This document shows positions 8,565 to 16,855 of a stretch of 42,913 nt of DNA, one piece after another. Position 1 is the first letter of the stretch. Each line of letters begins with the position of its first letter. The stretch spans positions 1 to 42,913 of the forward strand of contig JACQWQ010000069.1 of assembly GCA_016209205.1 (NCBI GenBank), given 5' to 3'. The DNA comes from Chloroflexota bacterium (GTDB lineage Bacteria > Chloroflexota > Anaerolineae > UBA4142 > SHND01). Under the pieces are notes generated by a model, which was given only the letters and a program-made list of their open reading frames with translations, ran no database searches and had not been told where the DNA came from. Made by a program: the position numbers and the translations under genes.

Positions 8565-8708
8565 TCCATCACTCCATCACTCCATCGCTCCCTCACTCCC
8601 TCACTCCCTCACTCCATCGCTCCCTCACTCCCTCACTCCATCGCTCCCTCACTCCCTCACTCCCTCACCCTATCTCGCACTATTGCACTATCTCACTATC
8701 TCACTATC
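8565..8708. repeat. Octamer array, ACTCCATC / ACTCCCTC / ACTATCTC units
   Basis: A second array of 8-base units starts immediately after the purine array: ACTCCATC, ACTCCCTC and GCTCCCTC, grading into ACTATCTC and ACTATCGC near the helicase stop codon. It is pyrimidine-rich and roughly complementary to the neighbouring purine array, so the two together form a long imperfect inverted repeat centred near 8563. Confidence 0.88.
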
Positions 8709-8711
8709 GCA

Positions 8712-10835
8712 CTACTCGGGCACAAAACGTTCCCCAAACAATTTGTCTTCGTACGCGCGCTGTTCGAGATACGCTTGTTTCGCCGCCAGCAAGCGGTCGC
8801 CGAGCCGATCCAGTTCAGAGCGAAATTCGGACGGGTCGCGCGACTGCACCCACAAATCGGTCACGACGTCTTCAAATTCCTGTTCTTGATCGAGGTTGCC
8901 CAGGATCATGTCAATTTCGCCGATGACCAATTCAAACATCGCGATCTTGGCTTCGAGCAAATAGAGCATCGCCGCTTCGAGCGTGTCTGCTGCGACCAGA
9001 TTGAACACGTACACGTCGCGCGTTTGACCGATGCGGCTCAAACGTCCGACGCGCTGCTCGATCTTCATCGGATTCCACGGCAAATCAAAATTCAAGATGG
9101 CGTTGCAGAATTGCAGATTGCGTCCTTCGCTGCCCGCGTCGGTGCTCAATAAAATGCGCGCCGGGCCCATGAACTGGCGAATCGCCGCTTCTTTTTCCAA
9201 ACGCGGCAAACTGCCGTGAAAGACGGCGACGTGTTCGCCTGCTGCCGAGAGCCGCCGCAGCAAAAAATTTTGCGTTTCGCGGAACTGGGTAAAGACCACG
9301 ATTTTGTCCGGGAACTCGCGCAGCAGTTCGAGTAAGCGTTCTGCTTTGGCGTTGGTTTCGATGCGGCTTGCCGTCTCGGCAAAATTTTGCAGGTGCGTTT
9401 GTGCGTCGGCGGCAAGGCGTTCGTCAAACGCCAGCCGTTCCAGTGTGGGCAGCGCGGCGCGGGTCGAACTGCCCAGCTCTTTTTGCAGCGTGAGCAGCAC
9501 CATGCGCGAGAGCACACTGCGTCCGCGCGGGCGTGACCGCGCGTCAGCGTTTTTCATCTCGGCTGCTGCGCGCAATTGGACGCGCACGAATTGCGACACC
9601 GCGTCGTACAACGCGCGTTCGGCTGGCTCTAACGCGACGCTGTACGTGCGCGCGACGCGGCGCGTGAGCTGCAGCCCGACCGTCGCGCGGCGATTGCGCA
9701 CCATCACTTGTTCCAGTTGGTCGCGCAATTGTTCCACGTTGCGCGGGAGCAGCTTGTCGTGCCGGTCAACGAACTGTTTTTGGAATACGCGCGCCGTGCT
9801 CAACAGTCCGGGCTGCAAAAGCGTAACCAGATTGAACAGTTCTTCGAGATTGTTTTGGACGGGCGTCGCGGTGAGGAGCAGAATATATTTTTTGCGCAGT
9901 TCGGCGGCCATGCGCCACAACTGCGTCTGGCGGTTGCGAAAATGGTGCGCTTCGTCCACGATGACCACATCCCAATCCTGCGCGAGAATCGCGCTGCGAT
10001 GCGGCTCGCGTTTGGCGGTGTGGTACGACGCGATAATGCGGTCATACTTTTCCCACGCCGCCGCGCCCTGTTCGCGAAAGAGCGGATCGTCGTGCAGGAC
10101 AAAATCGAGCGTGAATTTTCGGCGCAGTTCGCCTTGCCATTGTTCCGTGAGCGAGGGCGGCGTCAGCACGAGCACGCGGCGCGCCAACCCGCGCACGACC
10201 AATTCGAGCAAGATCATGCCCGCCTCGATAGTTTTGCCCAAGCCCACCTCGTCGCCCAACAGCGCGCGTCCGCGCATGCGCCGTAAGACCGTCCGCGCCG
10301 TGCGCAGTTGATGTTCGAGCAGTTCCACCTCGTGCAGCCACGGCAGCGCCAGCAATTGATCGAACCCCGCGACCATCGCCAGACGCGCGGCTTGCAGACT
10401 CAGGCGAAACTCGCGCAGCGACGCGAACGCGCGCTGGTCATTGCCCAGCAGCACATTGTCGGTCGCGTTGAACGCAAGGGCGACGCCGCGCTCGGTTTTC
10501 ACGGGCGCATCGGGCACGTGTACTAGAAGGGCGGGTTCGAGACGCAGGCGAAAACGCCACGGCGCGGTGCTGATGCAAGCGAGCCGTAACATGCCCGCGC
10601 GGTCGGCAAGCGCGGTCAAGCCAGAACCGCGCAAGATTCCTGCGTTGGGATCATGTTCCAGTGGGACCGCGCCTTGCGGAGTATCCAGTGAGAATTGACT
10701 GCCCGCTTGCGTCAAAAAACTGTTCAGCGCGGGCGCGAGGGGCAATTCAGCCCGGCGCAGCGTTGCGGGGGAAACTTCTAACTCAAAATAGTCGCCGGGA
10801 TTAAAGACCGGTTCACTCGAAACGATGGTCGTCAA
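8712..10835 (-). CDS. SNF2/RapA-type DEAD/DEAH helicase
   Basis: This 707-residue superfamily 2 translocase has all core motifs: motif I GDEVGLGKT (K201), motif Ia VLVLTPPSLTEQW, motif II DEAH (294-297), motif III LLTATPVQNN, motif IV VFTQFRETQ, motif V STDAGSEGRNLQ and motif VI QRVGRLSRIGQ. The spacing and the GSEGRNLQ element resemble RapA-like SNF2 proteins, which use ATP to move along duplex DNA and displace bound proteins. The N-terminal 120 residues are unrecognised. The start is a TTG, 13 bases after the dnaK stop with an AAGG element upstream. The next in-frame ATG would cut into the fold. The position between dnaK and a zinc-ribbon protein suggests a machine that remodels protein-DNA complexes. 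Confidence 0.9.
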   Translation of the reverse strand: MTTIVSSEPVFNPGDYFELEVSPATLRRAELPLAPALNSFLTQAGSQFSLDTPQGAVPLEHDPNAGILRGSGLTALADRAGMLRLACISTAPWRFRLRLEPALLVHVPDAPVKTERGVALAFNATDNVLLGNDQRAFASLREFRLSLQAARLAMVAGFDQLLALPWLHEVELLEHQLRTARTVLRRMRGRALLGDEVGLGKTIEAGMILLELVVRGLARRVLVLTPPSLTEQWQGELRRKFTLDFVLHDDPLFREQGAAAWEKYDRIIASYHTAKREPHRSAILAQDWDVVIVDEAHHFRNRQTQLWRMAAELRKKYILLLTATPVQNNLEELFNLVTLLQPGLLSTARVFQKQFVDRHDKLLPRNVEQLRDQLEQVMVRNRRATVGLQLTRRVARTYSVALEPAERALYDAVSQFVRVQLRAAAEMKNADARSRPRGRSVLSRMVLLTLQKELGSSTRAALPTLERLAFDERLAADAQTHLQNFAETASRIETNAKAERLLELLREFPDKIVVFTQFRETQNFLLRRLSAAGEHVAVFHGSLPRLEKEAAIRQFMGPARILLSTDAGSEGRNLQFCNAILNFDLPWNPMKIEQRVGRLSRIGQTRDVYVFNLVAADTLEAAMLYLLEAKIAMFELVIGEIDMILGNLDQEQEFEDVVTDLWVQSRDPSEFRSELDRLGDRLLAAKQAYLEQRAYEDKLFGERFVPE

Positions 10836-10848
10836 ATGAAATTGAACC

Positions 10849-12558
10849 TTATTCTTCGTCCAATTCGTACAACAGATCCGTCAATTCCTCTGTCAGCGTT
10901 GCCTGTTCTTCCGCGCGTCCTTCTTGGATCGCGTCTTCCAGGTCTTGCATCACCTGATTGAGCCGTTCCACTCCCGCCTCGCGTTCTTCCATCAAGCGCC
11001 GCGCCCGCGACATCAGGACCTCCAAATGCTCGTCGGGTTCCAATTCTAAATCTTGGATCAGCTCACGCGCCGCTTGTTTTTGCGCGGGGCTAAGCGGAAG
11101 GTGCTCGGCTTGGACGGTCACGCCCGCCTGCCTCTGACTGCCGCGATCCTGCGCCGACACGCGCAAAATTCCGTTCAAGTCGAGATCGAACTGTACGGCC
11201 ACGCGCGGCGGCAAGCCCGGCGCTTCGGGCTTCAAATGGTCAAAAGTGAATTCACCCAGCAGTGTGTTTTCCGACGCGACATGACTCTCGCCCTGATACA
11301 CTTTGATTTGCACGGTCTCTTGTTCGGGATAGATCGCGGAATAGACCTGCGCTTTGGTCGTGGGGATCGTCGTATTGCGGTGAATGACAACGGCGTAGCG
11401 GTCGGGAATCAAACCGCCGAACGCGATTTCCGCGACTTCGATGCCCAACGAGTGCGCGGTGACATCCACCAGGATCGCATCCAACGGCTCGCCCGCAATA
11501 ATTGCCGCCTGCACGCCCGCGCCCAACGCTACCGCCTCGTCGGGATTAATCTCTGTATGCGGCTCGAGCCCGGCGTGCCCGGCAACCAATTCCCATACCA
11601 GGGGAATGCGCGTCGAACCGCCCACGAACAACACCTTGTCGAGCGCGCGCGCCTCCAGCCCCGCGTCGCTTAGCGCCTGATCGAACGCGGTAAGCGTGCC
11701 TTCTAGCAAGGGCAGAACCAAATGTTCGAATTGTTCCCGCGCGACTTCGACGTCGAGGTGCAGCGGGCGTCCTTCTTGCTCCATCAAGTATTCTTCATGT
11801 ACGCGTACAAAGGGCTGGGACGAAAGCGTGATCTTGGCCTGTTCGGCGGCGCGCGTCAACCGCGCTAACGCTTTGCGCTCGGTGCGCGGATCGAGCCCGT
11901 GTTCTTCCTGAAACCGTTCCGCCAGATGATTCATCAACAGTTCGTCAAAGTCGTCGCCGCCGAGATGCGTGTTGCCGTGGCTGGCGCGGACCTCGACCAC
12001 ACCGCTGTTCAACTCGACAATGGAAACGTCAAACGTGCCGCCGCCCAAATCGTACACCGCGACGAGCTGTTGCTCGTCGCTGCGATCCAAACCGTAGGCG
12101 AGCGCGGCGGCGGTCGGTTCGTTGATGATGCGCTCGACGGTAAAGCCCGCGATTTCGCCCGCATCTTTGGTCGCCTGCCGCGCCGCGTCGGAAAAATACG
12201 CGGGCACGGTGATGACCGCGCGTGTGACTTGATCTTTTAGATTCATTTCGGCGATGCGCTTCATTTCGCGCAAGATGATCGCCGAGATTTCAGACGGCGT
12301 GTAGACGCGCTCATTCAACGCGACCGTTTCCGACGTCCCCATCTTGCGTTTGATCGAACGCACCGTGTTTTCGGGATACAACACATATTGGTTGCGCGCC
12401 GGCGCGCCGACAAGCAGCGCGCCCTGCGGTGAAAACCCGACGACGGAAGGGATGATGCGCTCCGCGCCGTTCGGCAAGATGCGCGGTTTGCCCTCACTCA
12501 CGAACCCCACTGCTGAAAACGTTGTGCCCAAATCAATTCCAATAATCTTGTCGCTCAT
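10849..12558 (-). CDS. dnaK: DnaK (Hsp70) chaperone, short divergent form
   Basis: The nucleotide-binding domain shows GIDLGTTFSAVGF (residues 7-19), phosphate 2 motif YDLGGGTFDVSIVEL, INEPTAAALAYGL and VLFVGGSTRIPLVWELV. The substrate-binding domain includes HRNTTIPT and the strand FDLDLNGILRVSA. At 569 residues it is 50-70 shorter than housekeeping DnaK: the lid is brief and the usual acidic tail is replaced by DLLYELDEE. It is therefore probably a specialised Hsp70 of this operon and not the main cellular one. ATG 12558 is preceded by GGAG at the right distance. The frame remains open into the upstream tandem repeat, but that is not protein-like. ATP-driven folding or disassembly of partner complexes is the expected role. 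Confidence 0.92.
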   Translation of the reverse strand: MSDKIIGIDLGTTFSAVGFVSEGKPRILPNGAERIIPSVVGFSPQGALLVGAPARNQYVLYPENTVRSIKRKMGTSETVALNERVYTPSEISAIILREMKRIAEMNLKDQVTRAVITVPAYFSDAARQATKDAGEIAGFTVERIINEPTAAALAYGLDRSDEQQLVAVYDLGGGTFDVSIVELNSGVVEVRASHGNTHLGGDDFDELLMNHLAERFQEEHGLDPRTERKALARLTRAAEQAKITLSSQPFVRVHEEYLMEQEGRPLHLDVEVAREQFEHLVLPLLEGTLTAFDQALSDAGLEARALDKVLFVGGSTRIPLVWELVAGHAGLEPHTEINPDEAVALGAGVQAAIIAGEPLDAILVDVTAHSLGIEVAEIAFGGLIPDRYAVVIHRNTTIPTTKAQVYSAIYPEQETVQIKVYQGESHVASENTLLGEFTFDHLKPEAPGLPPRVAVQFDLDLNGILRVSAQDRGSQRQAGVTVQAEHLPLSPAQKQAARELIQDLELEPDEHLEVLMSRARRLMEEREAGVERLNQVMQDLEDAIQEGRAEEQATLTEELTDLLYELDEE

Positions 12559-12572
12559 TGAATTCTCCATGA

Positions 12573-12869
12573 GGGAACGCTGCGGCGAGCGTTCCCTACT
12601 GATATGCGTATGGAACGAACGCCGTTTCGTTCCCCTCCGCGCGGTACGCTGCGGCGCAGTGGATCGGCACGCTGCGGCGAGCATTCCCTACGGCTGATGT
12701 GTGTATGGAACGAACGCCGTTTCGTTCCCCTCCGCGTGGCACGCTGCGGCGCACTGGATCGGCACGCTGCAGCGTGCATTCCCTACGACTGATGTGTGTA
12801 GGGAACGAACGCCGTTTCGTTCCCCTCTGCGTGGCGTTGGGTGGGAACGCTGCGGCGAGCGTTCCCTAC
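12573..12869. repeat. 95-bp tandem repeat built from GGAACG hairpins
   Basis: The whole dnaK-grpE gap is repeat. The element GGAACGAACGCCGTTTCGTT recurs at 12612, 12707 and 12802, a spacing of exactly 95. Between copies lie GCTGCGGCG-containing segments. Complete hairpins GGGAACGCTGCGGCGAGCGT and onward flank the array at 12573-12599 and 12843-12869. Each element can fold into an 8-9 bp stem. The grpE stop codon lies inside the last hairpin. No gene is seen here. Confidence 0.92.
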
Positions 12870-13777
12870 TTGGCGACGACGACTTCGGCGGGGCGCAGCA
12901 CGCGTTCGCCTACGCGATAGCCGCGCCGGTATTCCTCCACCACCGTGCCTGCTGCAACGTGTTCCGTAGACGGTACTATTTCGACCGCGATGTGTAGATG
13001 CGGATCGAAGGGTTCGTCCTGCGCGTGGATGGGTTGAACGTTTTCGGCGGCGAGCACGCGCAGCAGACGCGCCCGCACCAGTTCGATGCCTGCCAGCCAC
13101 GCCGCCGCGGCTTGGCGCCATTCTTCCGCCCCATTTGCGGGAACGGTCGGCAGTTCGCCGCGGCCCATTGCAATCGCCACGCGCTGTTGAAAACTGAGCG
13201 TGTAGAGCGGTTGCGGCGCGCTCTCTGTGCGCGTCGCGCGGGCGAGCAGCCGCTGCCCCGCGGCAATTGCCTCGTCCAAACCGTCCAGCGCGGGCAGCAG
13301 CTGTTGAATCACCGTCAAGCGCTGTGCGGATTGCTCCGCGCGCAATTGCTCGCGCAAGAGCGCAACGTCGGACTCGCGGCGCGCGCTCAAATCGCGCAGT
13401 TGTTCGAGCGCGTGCTGCACTTGGAGCTGCTGCGCTTCGGCTAACGTGTTGATCTTGAATTGCTCGCGCCCGATCCGTCCCAGCTGCTTGTCCAGCGCCG
13501 CTGCATTTTCGCGCAGCCCATTCGCGGTCGCGTGCGCGACGCGCAGTTCTTCTGTGAGCGGCGCGAAGGATTCCGTCGTTGCGCGCAGCGCGTCCAGTTC
13601 ATCCACCAGCGGCGGAATCTGATGGACGAGCGCCTGGGCGCGCGCGACGTGCTCGGCCAGCTGTTGGTGTGTCAACTCGGAATTTTTCCGCGCCGCCGTC
13701 TCTGCTTGCGCCGACCGCCGCGCGCCGAGCAGCCAGCCCGCACCCAAACCGACCAAGCCCCAAAGTAGCTGCAACAC
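12866..13777 (-). CDS. grpE: GrpE nucleotide exchange factor with membrane anchor
   Basis: This 303-residue protein has a typical GrpE C-terminal domain. It starts at TVIQQLLPALDGLDEAIA and ends with FDPHLHIAVEIV, then GTVVEEYRRGYRVGERVL and PAEVVVAK, the beta-wing that contacts DnaK. Unlike ordinary GrpE (about 200 aa, cytosolic), it begins with a hydrophobic segment LLWGLVGLGAGWLLG (residues 4-18) and has about 130 residues of coiled coil. The DnaK system encoded downstream may thus be tethered to the membrane. The start is a GTG with an excellent AAGGAG site six bases upstream. GrpE accelerates ADP release from DnaK, and the partner DnaK is the next gene. Confidence 0.88.
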   Translation of the reverse strand: MLQLLWGLVGLGAGWLLGARRSAQAETAARKNSELTHQQLAEHVARAQALVHQIPPLVDELDALRATTESFAPLTEELRVAHATANGLRENAAALDKQLGRIGREQFKINTLAEAQQLQVQHALEQLRDLSARRESDVALLREQLRAEQSAQRLTVIQQLLPALDGLDEAIAAGQRLLARATRTESAPQPLYTLSFQQRVAIAMGRGELPTVPANGAEEWRQAAAAWLAGIELVRARLLRVLAAENVQPIHAQDEPFDPHLHIAVEIVPSTEHVAAGTVVEEYRRGYRVGERVLRPAEVVVAK

Positions 13778-13897
13778 AAAACGCTCCTTAAGATACCGTT
13801 ACTTTGTGTTTGGAAGCAGTTGTATTGCGACCCGCGAACGGCAGTCCAACTGCCTCATAACATAGGGGGAGTAGCTGCAACACAAAAATACTCCTTA
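13765..13897. repeat. Duplicated grpE leader segment (two copies, 106 bp apart)
   Basis: The 17-base word GTAGCTGCAACACAAAA at 13765-13781 recurs at 13871-13887, each followed by CTCCTTA (the complement of the AAGGAG ribosome site). Further shared words follow, such as CGAACGGCAGTCCAA. One copy overlaps the start of grpE; the second lies upstream with no gene attached. It looks like a local duplication of the translation start region. Confidence 0.7.
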
Positions 13898-13936
13898 CAC
13901 TACCGCGACTCTCCGAACGGCAGTCCAATTTTCTTG

Positions 13937-14048
13937 GAGCGAGTTCCTATTCCGTTTACGGTAGTATAGCCCCTTGTGGGCGTCGAACTCGGCATACACG
14001 CGCACAAGGCGCTATACTACATCCCATCAACCAACCTGGAATTCGCTC
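13937..14048. repeat. 112-bp nested inverted repeat (MITE-like)
   Basis: Outer arms GAGCGAGTTCC (13937-13947) and GGAATTCGCTC (14038-14048) pair at 10 of 11 positions. Inner arms 13961-13978 and 14003-14020 (CACAAGGCGCTATACTAC) pair at 17 of 18 positions around a 24-base loop. The element begins at the stop codon of the J-domain gene and fills the gap to grpE. It could be a miniature mobile element or a large RNA hairpin controlling downstream expression. Confidence 0.65.
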
Positions 14049-14458
14049 TATGACACAGGGGATAGCGTGACCTTCCGAAACTCGTCATGAAAATCGGTAC
14101 GCTCCAGATCGGTCAAGGCGCGCGCCGCGCTCAAGAGGTCTTCGCGGTGCACGGTGAGATCGAACTCTGTTTCTGGCAAATCCGTCGGCAGCGGTAATTC
14201 TTGCAAGAGTAACATGTCCGTTTCGAGCTGCCGTTCGGGTGTACGCAGCCGCTCGTAAGCGGCGCGAATTTGTTTGAACGCTTCCGGCTCGCGTTCGGGC
14301 GGATGCTCGCGTACGAGTTGGAAATAAGCGTCCTTGATGGTTTCAAGGGTCGCGTCGCGCGGCACATTCAGCGCCGCGTACGGATCGCTGTACGGCTGAA
14401 GCTCGTCCGCATTCGGCTGACGCCGCCGCGTTTCGTGCGCGTGGGGTGACTCATTCAT
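14048..14458 (-). CDS. J-domain protein with HPP in place of HPD
   Basis: Residues about 25-75 form a J-domain: DPYAALNVPRDATLETIKDA, helix II YFQLVREHPP, and helix III FKQIRAAYERLRTPE. The invariant HPD tripeptide, needed by classical DnaJ proteins to trigger DnaK ATP hydrolysis, is HPP here (residues 52-54). The remaining 60 residues are acidic and not a known zinc-finger or substrate domain. The ATG overlaps the TPR gene stop by four bases, so it is translationally coupled. Given grpE and dnaK downstream it is probably the dedicated co-chaperone of this operon, but the lost aspartate means it may only bind DnaK or act differently. Confidence 0.82.
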   Translation of the reverse strand: MNESPHAHETRRRQPNADELQPYSDPYAALNVPRDATLETIKDAYFQLVREHPPEREPEAFKQIRAAYERLRTPERQLETDMLLLQELPLPTDLPETEFDLTVHREDLLSAARALTDLERTDFHDEFRKVTLSPVS

Positions 14459-16845
14459 CGGCGTCTTTTCCGAGAGGGCGGCGGCGGCGGCGCCCAGAAC
14501 AAATCCTCATCCTCGAATTCCTCATCTTCAAATTCATCTTCCGCGAAATCGTCCAGCAGCCCCCCAAACTCCGTGCCGAGTCCTGACATGAGCGAGAACA
14601 AGGGGTTGTCGAGATCGTGCAAGAGTTGATTGGCGGTCTGTTCCAACTCGCGGTTCCCGATCCGTCGCGCGACCCGCGCCGCAGCTTTCAGATTCTTTTT
14701 CGCCGCGGCCACATCCCCCGCGATGTTTTGCATGACCGCGAACGTGATCCAGGACATTGGGTCGGCCGGCGCAAGTTGCGTCAAGCGTTCGGCATAGGGC
14801 ATCCCGATGGGCGTATGACTCTCTATGCAATCCATGACGACGTGCCGGAGCAATTCAAGATCATTCGGATTCAACGCGACGCCTTGCTCGATCAGCGCTT
14901 TGCCGTACGCGGTCCATTCTAGATCGGCTGGTTGCGGAGGCGGCGCAAAAAAGGGACTGCGCGGGGCGCTGTTTCTCTGACATTCCAAGCCGAGATGCAC
15001 AAAAAACAGCGGCGGCAGTTTGACCTGCTGCTCGGCGCGCGTCACCGCATTTTTCACTTGCGCCAGATTTCGCTCGAGCGCCCAGCAGCGCGCGATTTGT
15101 TCGTGCACGCTGATTTGTTTTGCGCCGAAGCGATACGCCTGTTCAAAATCCGCTTCCGCCGCGGCGCGCTGTTTCAAATCCAAATGCGCGCGCCCGAGGT
15201 CAATGTAGAGTTCTGCATCATTCGGCGCAAACTGCAACGCCTCTTCGATGACCGCGCGCGCCGCGTCCACCCGACCGCTTTCGTGCAGCGAGCGAGCGCG
15301 CTGCTGCATCAAACGCGCCCGCTGCCGGTGCGCGGTTTCGTTCGCGGGATCGTACTCTAAAATTTTTTGGACTTGGCTTTCCGCGCCGTACCATTCGCCG
15401 CGTCGGGCGTGCCATTCCGCCAATTTCAAACGCGCTTCGGTGTGCGTAGGCTCTAATTCGAGAATTCGCCCCAACTCGTTGCCCGCGGCGACCTCTTGCT
15501 GATTCGCCAGCAGCGCTTCCACCAGTTCCAAACGCGCGCCAATGTCGTTCGGCGTTTGCTTGATCTTTTGCTTCATCAGCGTAATCGCGTCGCCCAGTCG
15601 CCCTGCCTTTTGTAAATCTTGCGTCGCGCGGCGGCGCAGCCACGTCCACTGCGCCGCGGAAAAAACGTCGTGGACTTTTTTGCCGCGCGGTTTGGTGCGC
15701 AGCAATTCGCGCCACGCGTCGGCGGCTTGCTCCCACAGTTCGGCGCGTTCCGCCGCAATCGCGAGATTTTGCAAAATGCGCCGCCGCGTCGCATCGGATT
15801 TGGCGACGTGCGCGTAAAACTGATCCGCCTCACTCCACTGCGCGGCAGCTTGTTTCCAATTGCCCGCTTGCGCCGCCGCATGCGCCAAACGATCCAATGC
15901 CGCTGCGGCGATCTGCGCTGCCGCCGGATTCGCCGGGTCGGCGCGCAGCGCGGCGCGCGCTTGCTCCGCCGCGGCGTTCCAATTTCCGGCGCGGAGTGCG
16001 GCATGGGCGCTGGGGAGGGGGACCGCCGCGAGATTGGCGCGCAGCCAGGGTGTATCCAATCCGCGCGCGCGCGCTTGTTCCCAATCAATGCGCGCCGCGC
16101 TCGGGTCGCCCTGTTTTGCCGCAATGACGCCGCGATAATAATGTCGCAGGGCTTGTGCGTGCGGCGCGAGTTGATTCGCCGCGTCCAATGCTTTCTGCGC
16201 CGCGTCGTCATCACCTGCCAACAAATAGCCCAAGCCGCGCCAGAGCGCGAACGTGGGATGGCTGCCGCTGATTTTCGACAAGAGGGATTTGAACCACGAG
16301 CCTGTGTCGGCAGCGTGCTGTAAAAAGGAGGTGTCCCCGCGCAGGAGCATCGCGAGCGTGTCCAGAATTTGACGCTCGGGTTCCGTCAAGCCCGCGACGG
16401 TATGGAGATCGGCATGCGGGTCGGCTTGGATTTTGGCCAAGCCATGGCTCAGGGGGAGCCCGCGCGGGGGATGGTTCAAGCCCGCCGCGATTTCATACGC
16501 GAGTAGCGCGGCGTCGAGCTCGCCGCAACGGTGGTGCGCCAAGCCGAGATGATAGTAATAGAGCGGATCATTCGGCTGCAATTCGGTGGCGCGCTGCAAA
16601 TCTTTGAGCTGCTGCGCGGACGGCGTTTTGGGCGCGACCGCGTGACGAAAATAGGCTTCTGCCAGGGCTGAACCGACGGCGGGCTGCTGTTTGAAGGCGC
16701 GTTCGAAAAAATTGATCGCATCGGCGTAATAGCCGTGGTTTAACGCGTCGCTGCCGCGCGCCAGCAGCGTTTCCGGAGAATGCGATTCTGGTTTCGCGCT
16801 ATGCGTTTTAGGATAAAAGGTGTGCTTGGCGTGTCGCTTGCTCAT
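14455..16845 (-). CDS. Large tetratricopeptide-repeat protein (796 aa)
   Basis: Helix pairs of TPR type run through most of the protein, for example GYYADAINFFERAFKQQP, ALDAANQLAPHAQALRHYYR and RADPANPAAAQIAAAALDRL, with spacing close to 34 residues. The C-terminus is a striking acidic stretch (EDEFEDEEFEDEDLF) followed by five prolines and a basic SRKRRR end. No enzyme motif is present, so it is likely a scaffold. As first gene of the operon it is coupled to the J-domain gene and precedes grpE and dnaK. TPR proteins often hold Hsp70 or its clients. The ATG has no ribosome site, and the predicted transcription start lies only a few bases upstream, pointing to a leaderless message. Confidence 0.88.
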   Translation of the reverse strand: MSKRHAKHTFYPKTHSAKPESHSPETLLARGSDALNHGYYADAINFFERAFKQQPAVGSALAEAYFRHAVAPKTPSAQQLKDLQRATELQPNDPLYYYHLGLAHHRCGELDAALLAYEIAAGLNHPPRGLPLSHGLAKIQADPHADLHTVAGLTEPERQILDTLAMLLRGDTSFLQHAADTGSWFKSLLSKISGSHPTFALWRGLGYLLAGDDDAAQKALDAANQLAPHAQALRHYYRGVIAAKQGDPSAARIDWEQARARGLDTPWLRANLAAVPLPSAHAALRAGNWNAAAEQARAALRADPANPAAAQIAAAALDRLAHAAAQAGNWKQAAAQWSEADQFYAHVAKSDATRRRILQNLAIAAERAELWEQAADAWRELLRTKPRGKKVHDVFSAAQWTWLRRRATQDLQKAGRLGDAITLMKQKIKQTPNDIGARLELVEALLANQQEVAAGNELGRILELEPTHTEARLKLAEWHARRGEWYGAESQVQKILEYDPANETAHRQRARLMQQRARSLHESGRVDAARAVIEEALQFAPNDAELYIDLGRAHLDLKQRAAAEADFEQAYRFGAKQISVHEQIARCWALERNLAQVKNAVTRAEQQVKLPPLFFVHLGLECQRNSAPRSPFFAPPPQPADLEWTAYGKALIEQGVALNPNDLELLRHVVMDCIESHTPIGMPYAERLTQLAPADPMSWITFAVMQNIAGDVAAAKKNLKAAARVARRIGNRELEQTANQLLHDLDNPLFSLMSGLGTEFGGLLDDFAEDEFEDEEFEDEDLFWAPPPPPSRKRRR

Positions 16846-16855
16846 TGCGCGCGGG

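Noticed and set aside
8321..8708. Possible CRISPR array
   Set aside because: The 8-base units are contiguous without spacers and no cas gene is nearby; it is a microsatellite.
12559..12684. N-terminal extension of DnaK
   Set aside because: It translates the tandem repeat; the conserved DnaK start and a GGAG site are at 12558.
12604..12997. Small plus-strand genes over the tandem repeat
   Set aside because: The peptides are repeats of one another (ERTPFRSPPRGTLRR type) and follow the repeat DNA.
13778..14047. CIRCE (HrcA) heat-shock operator upstream of grpE
   Set aside because: The inverted repeats present do not match the TTAGCACTC / GAGTGCTAA consensus.
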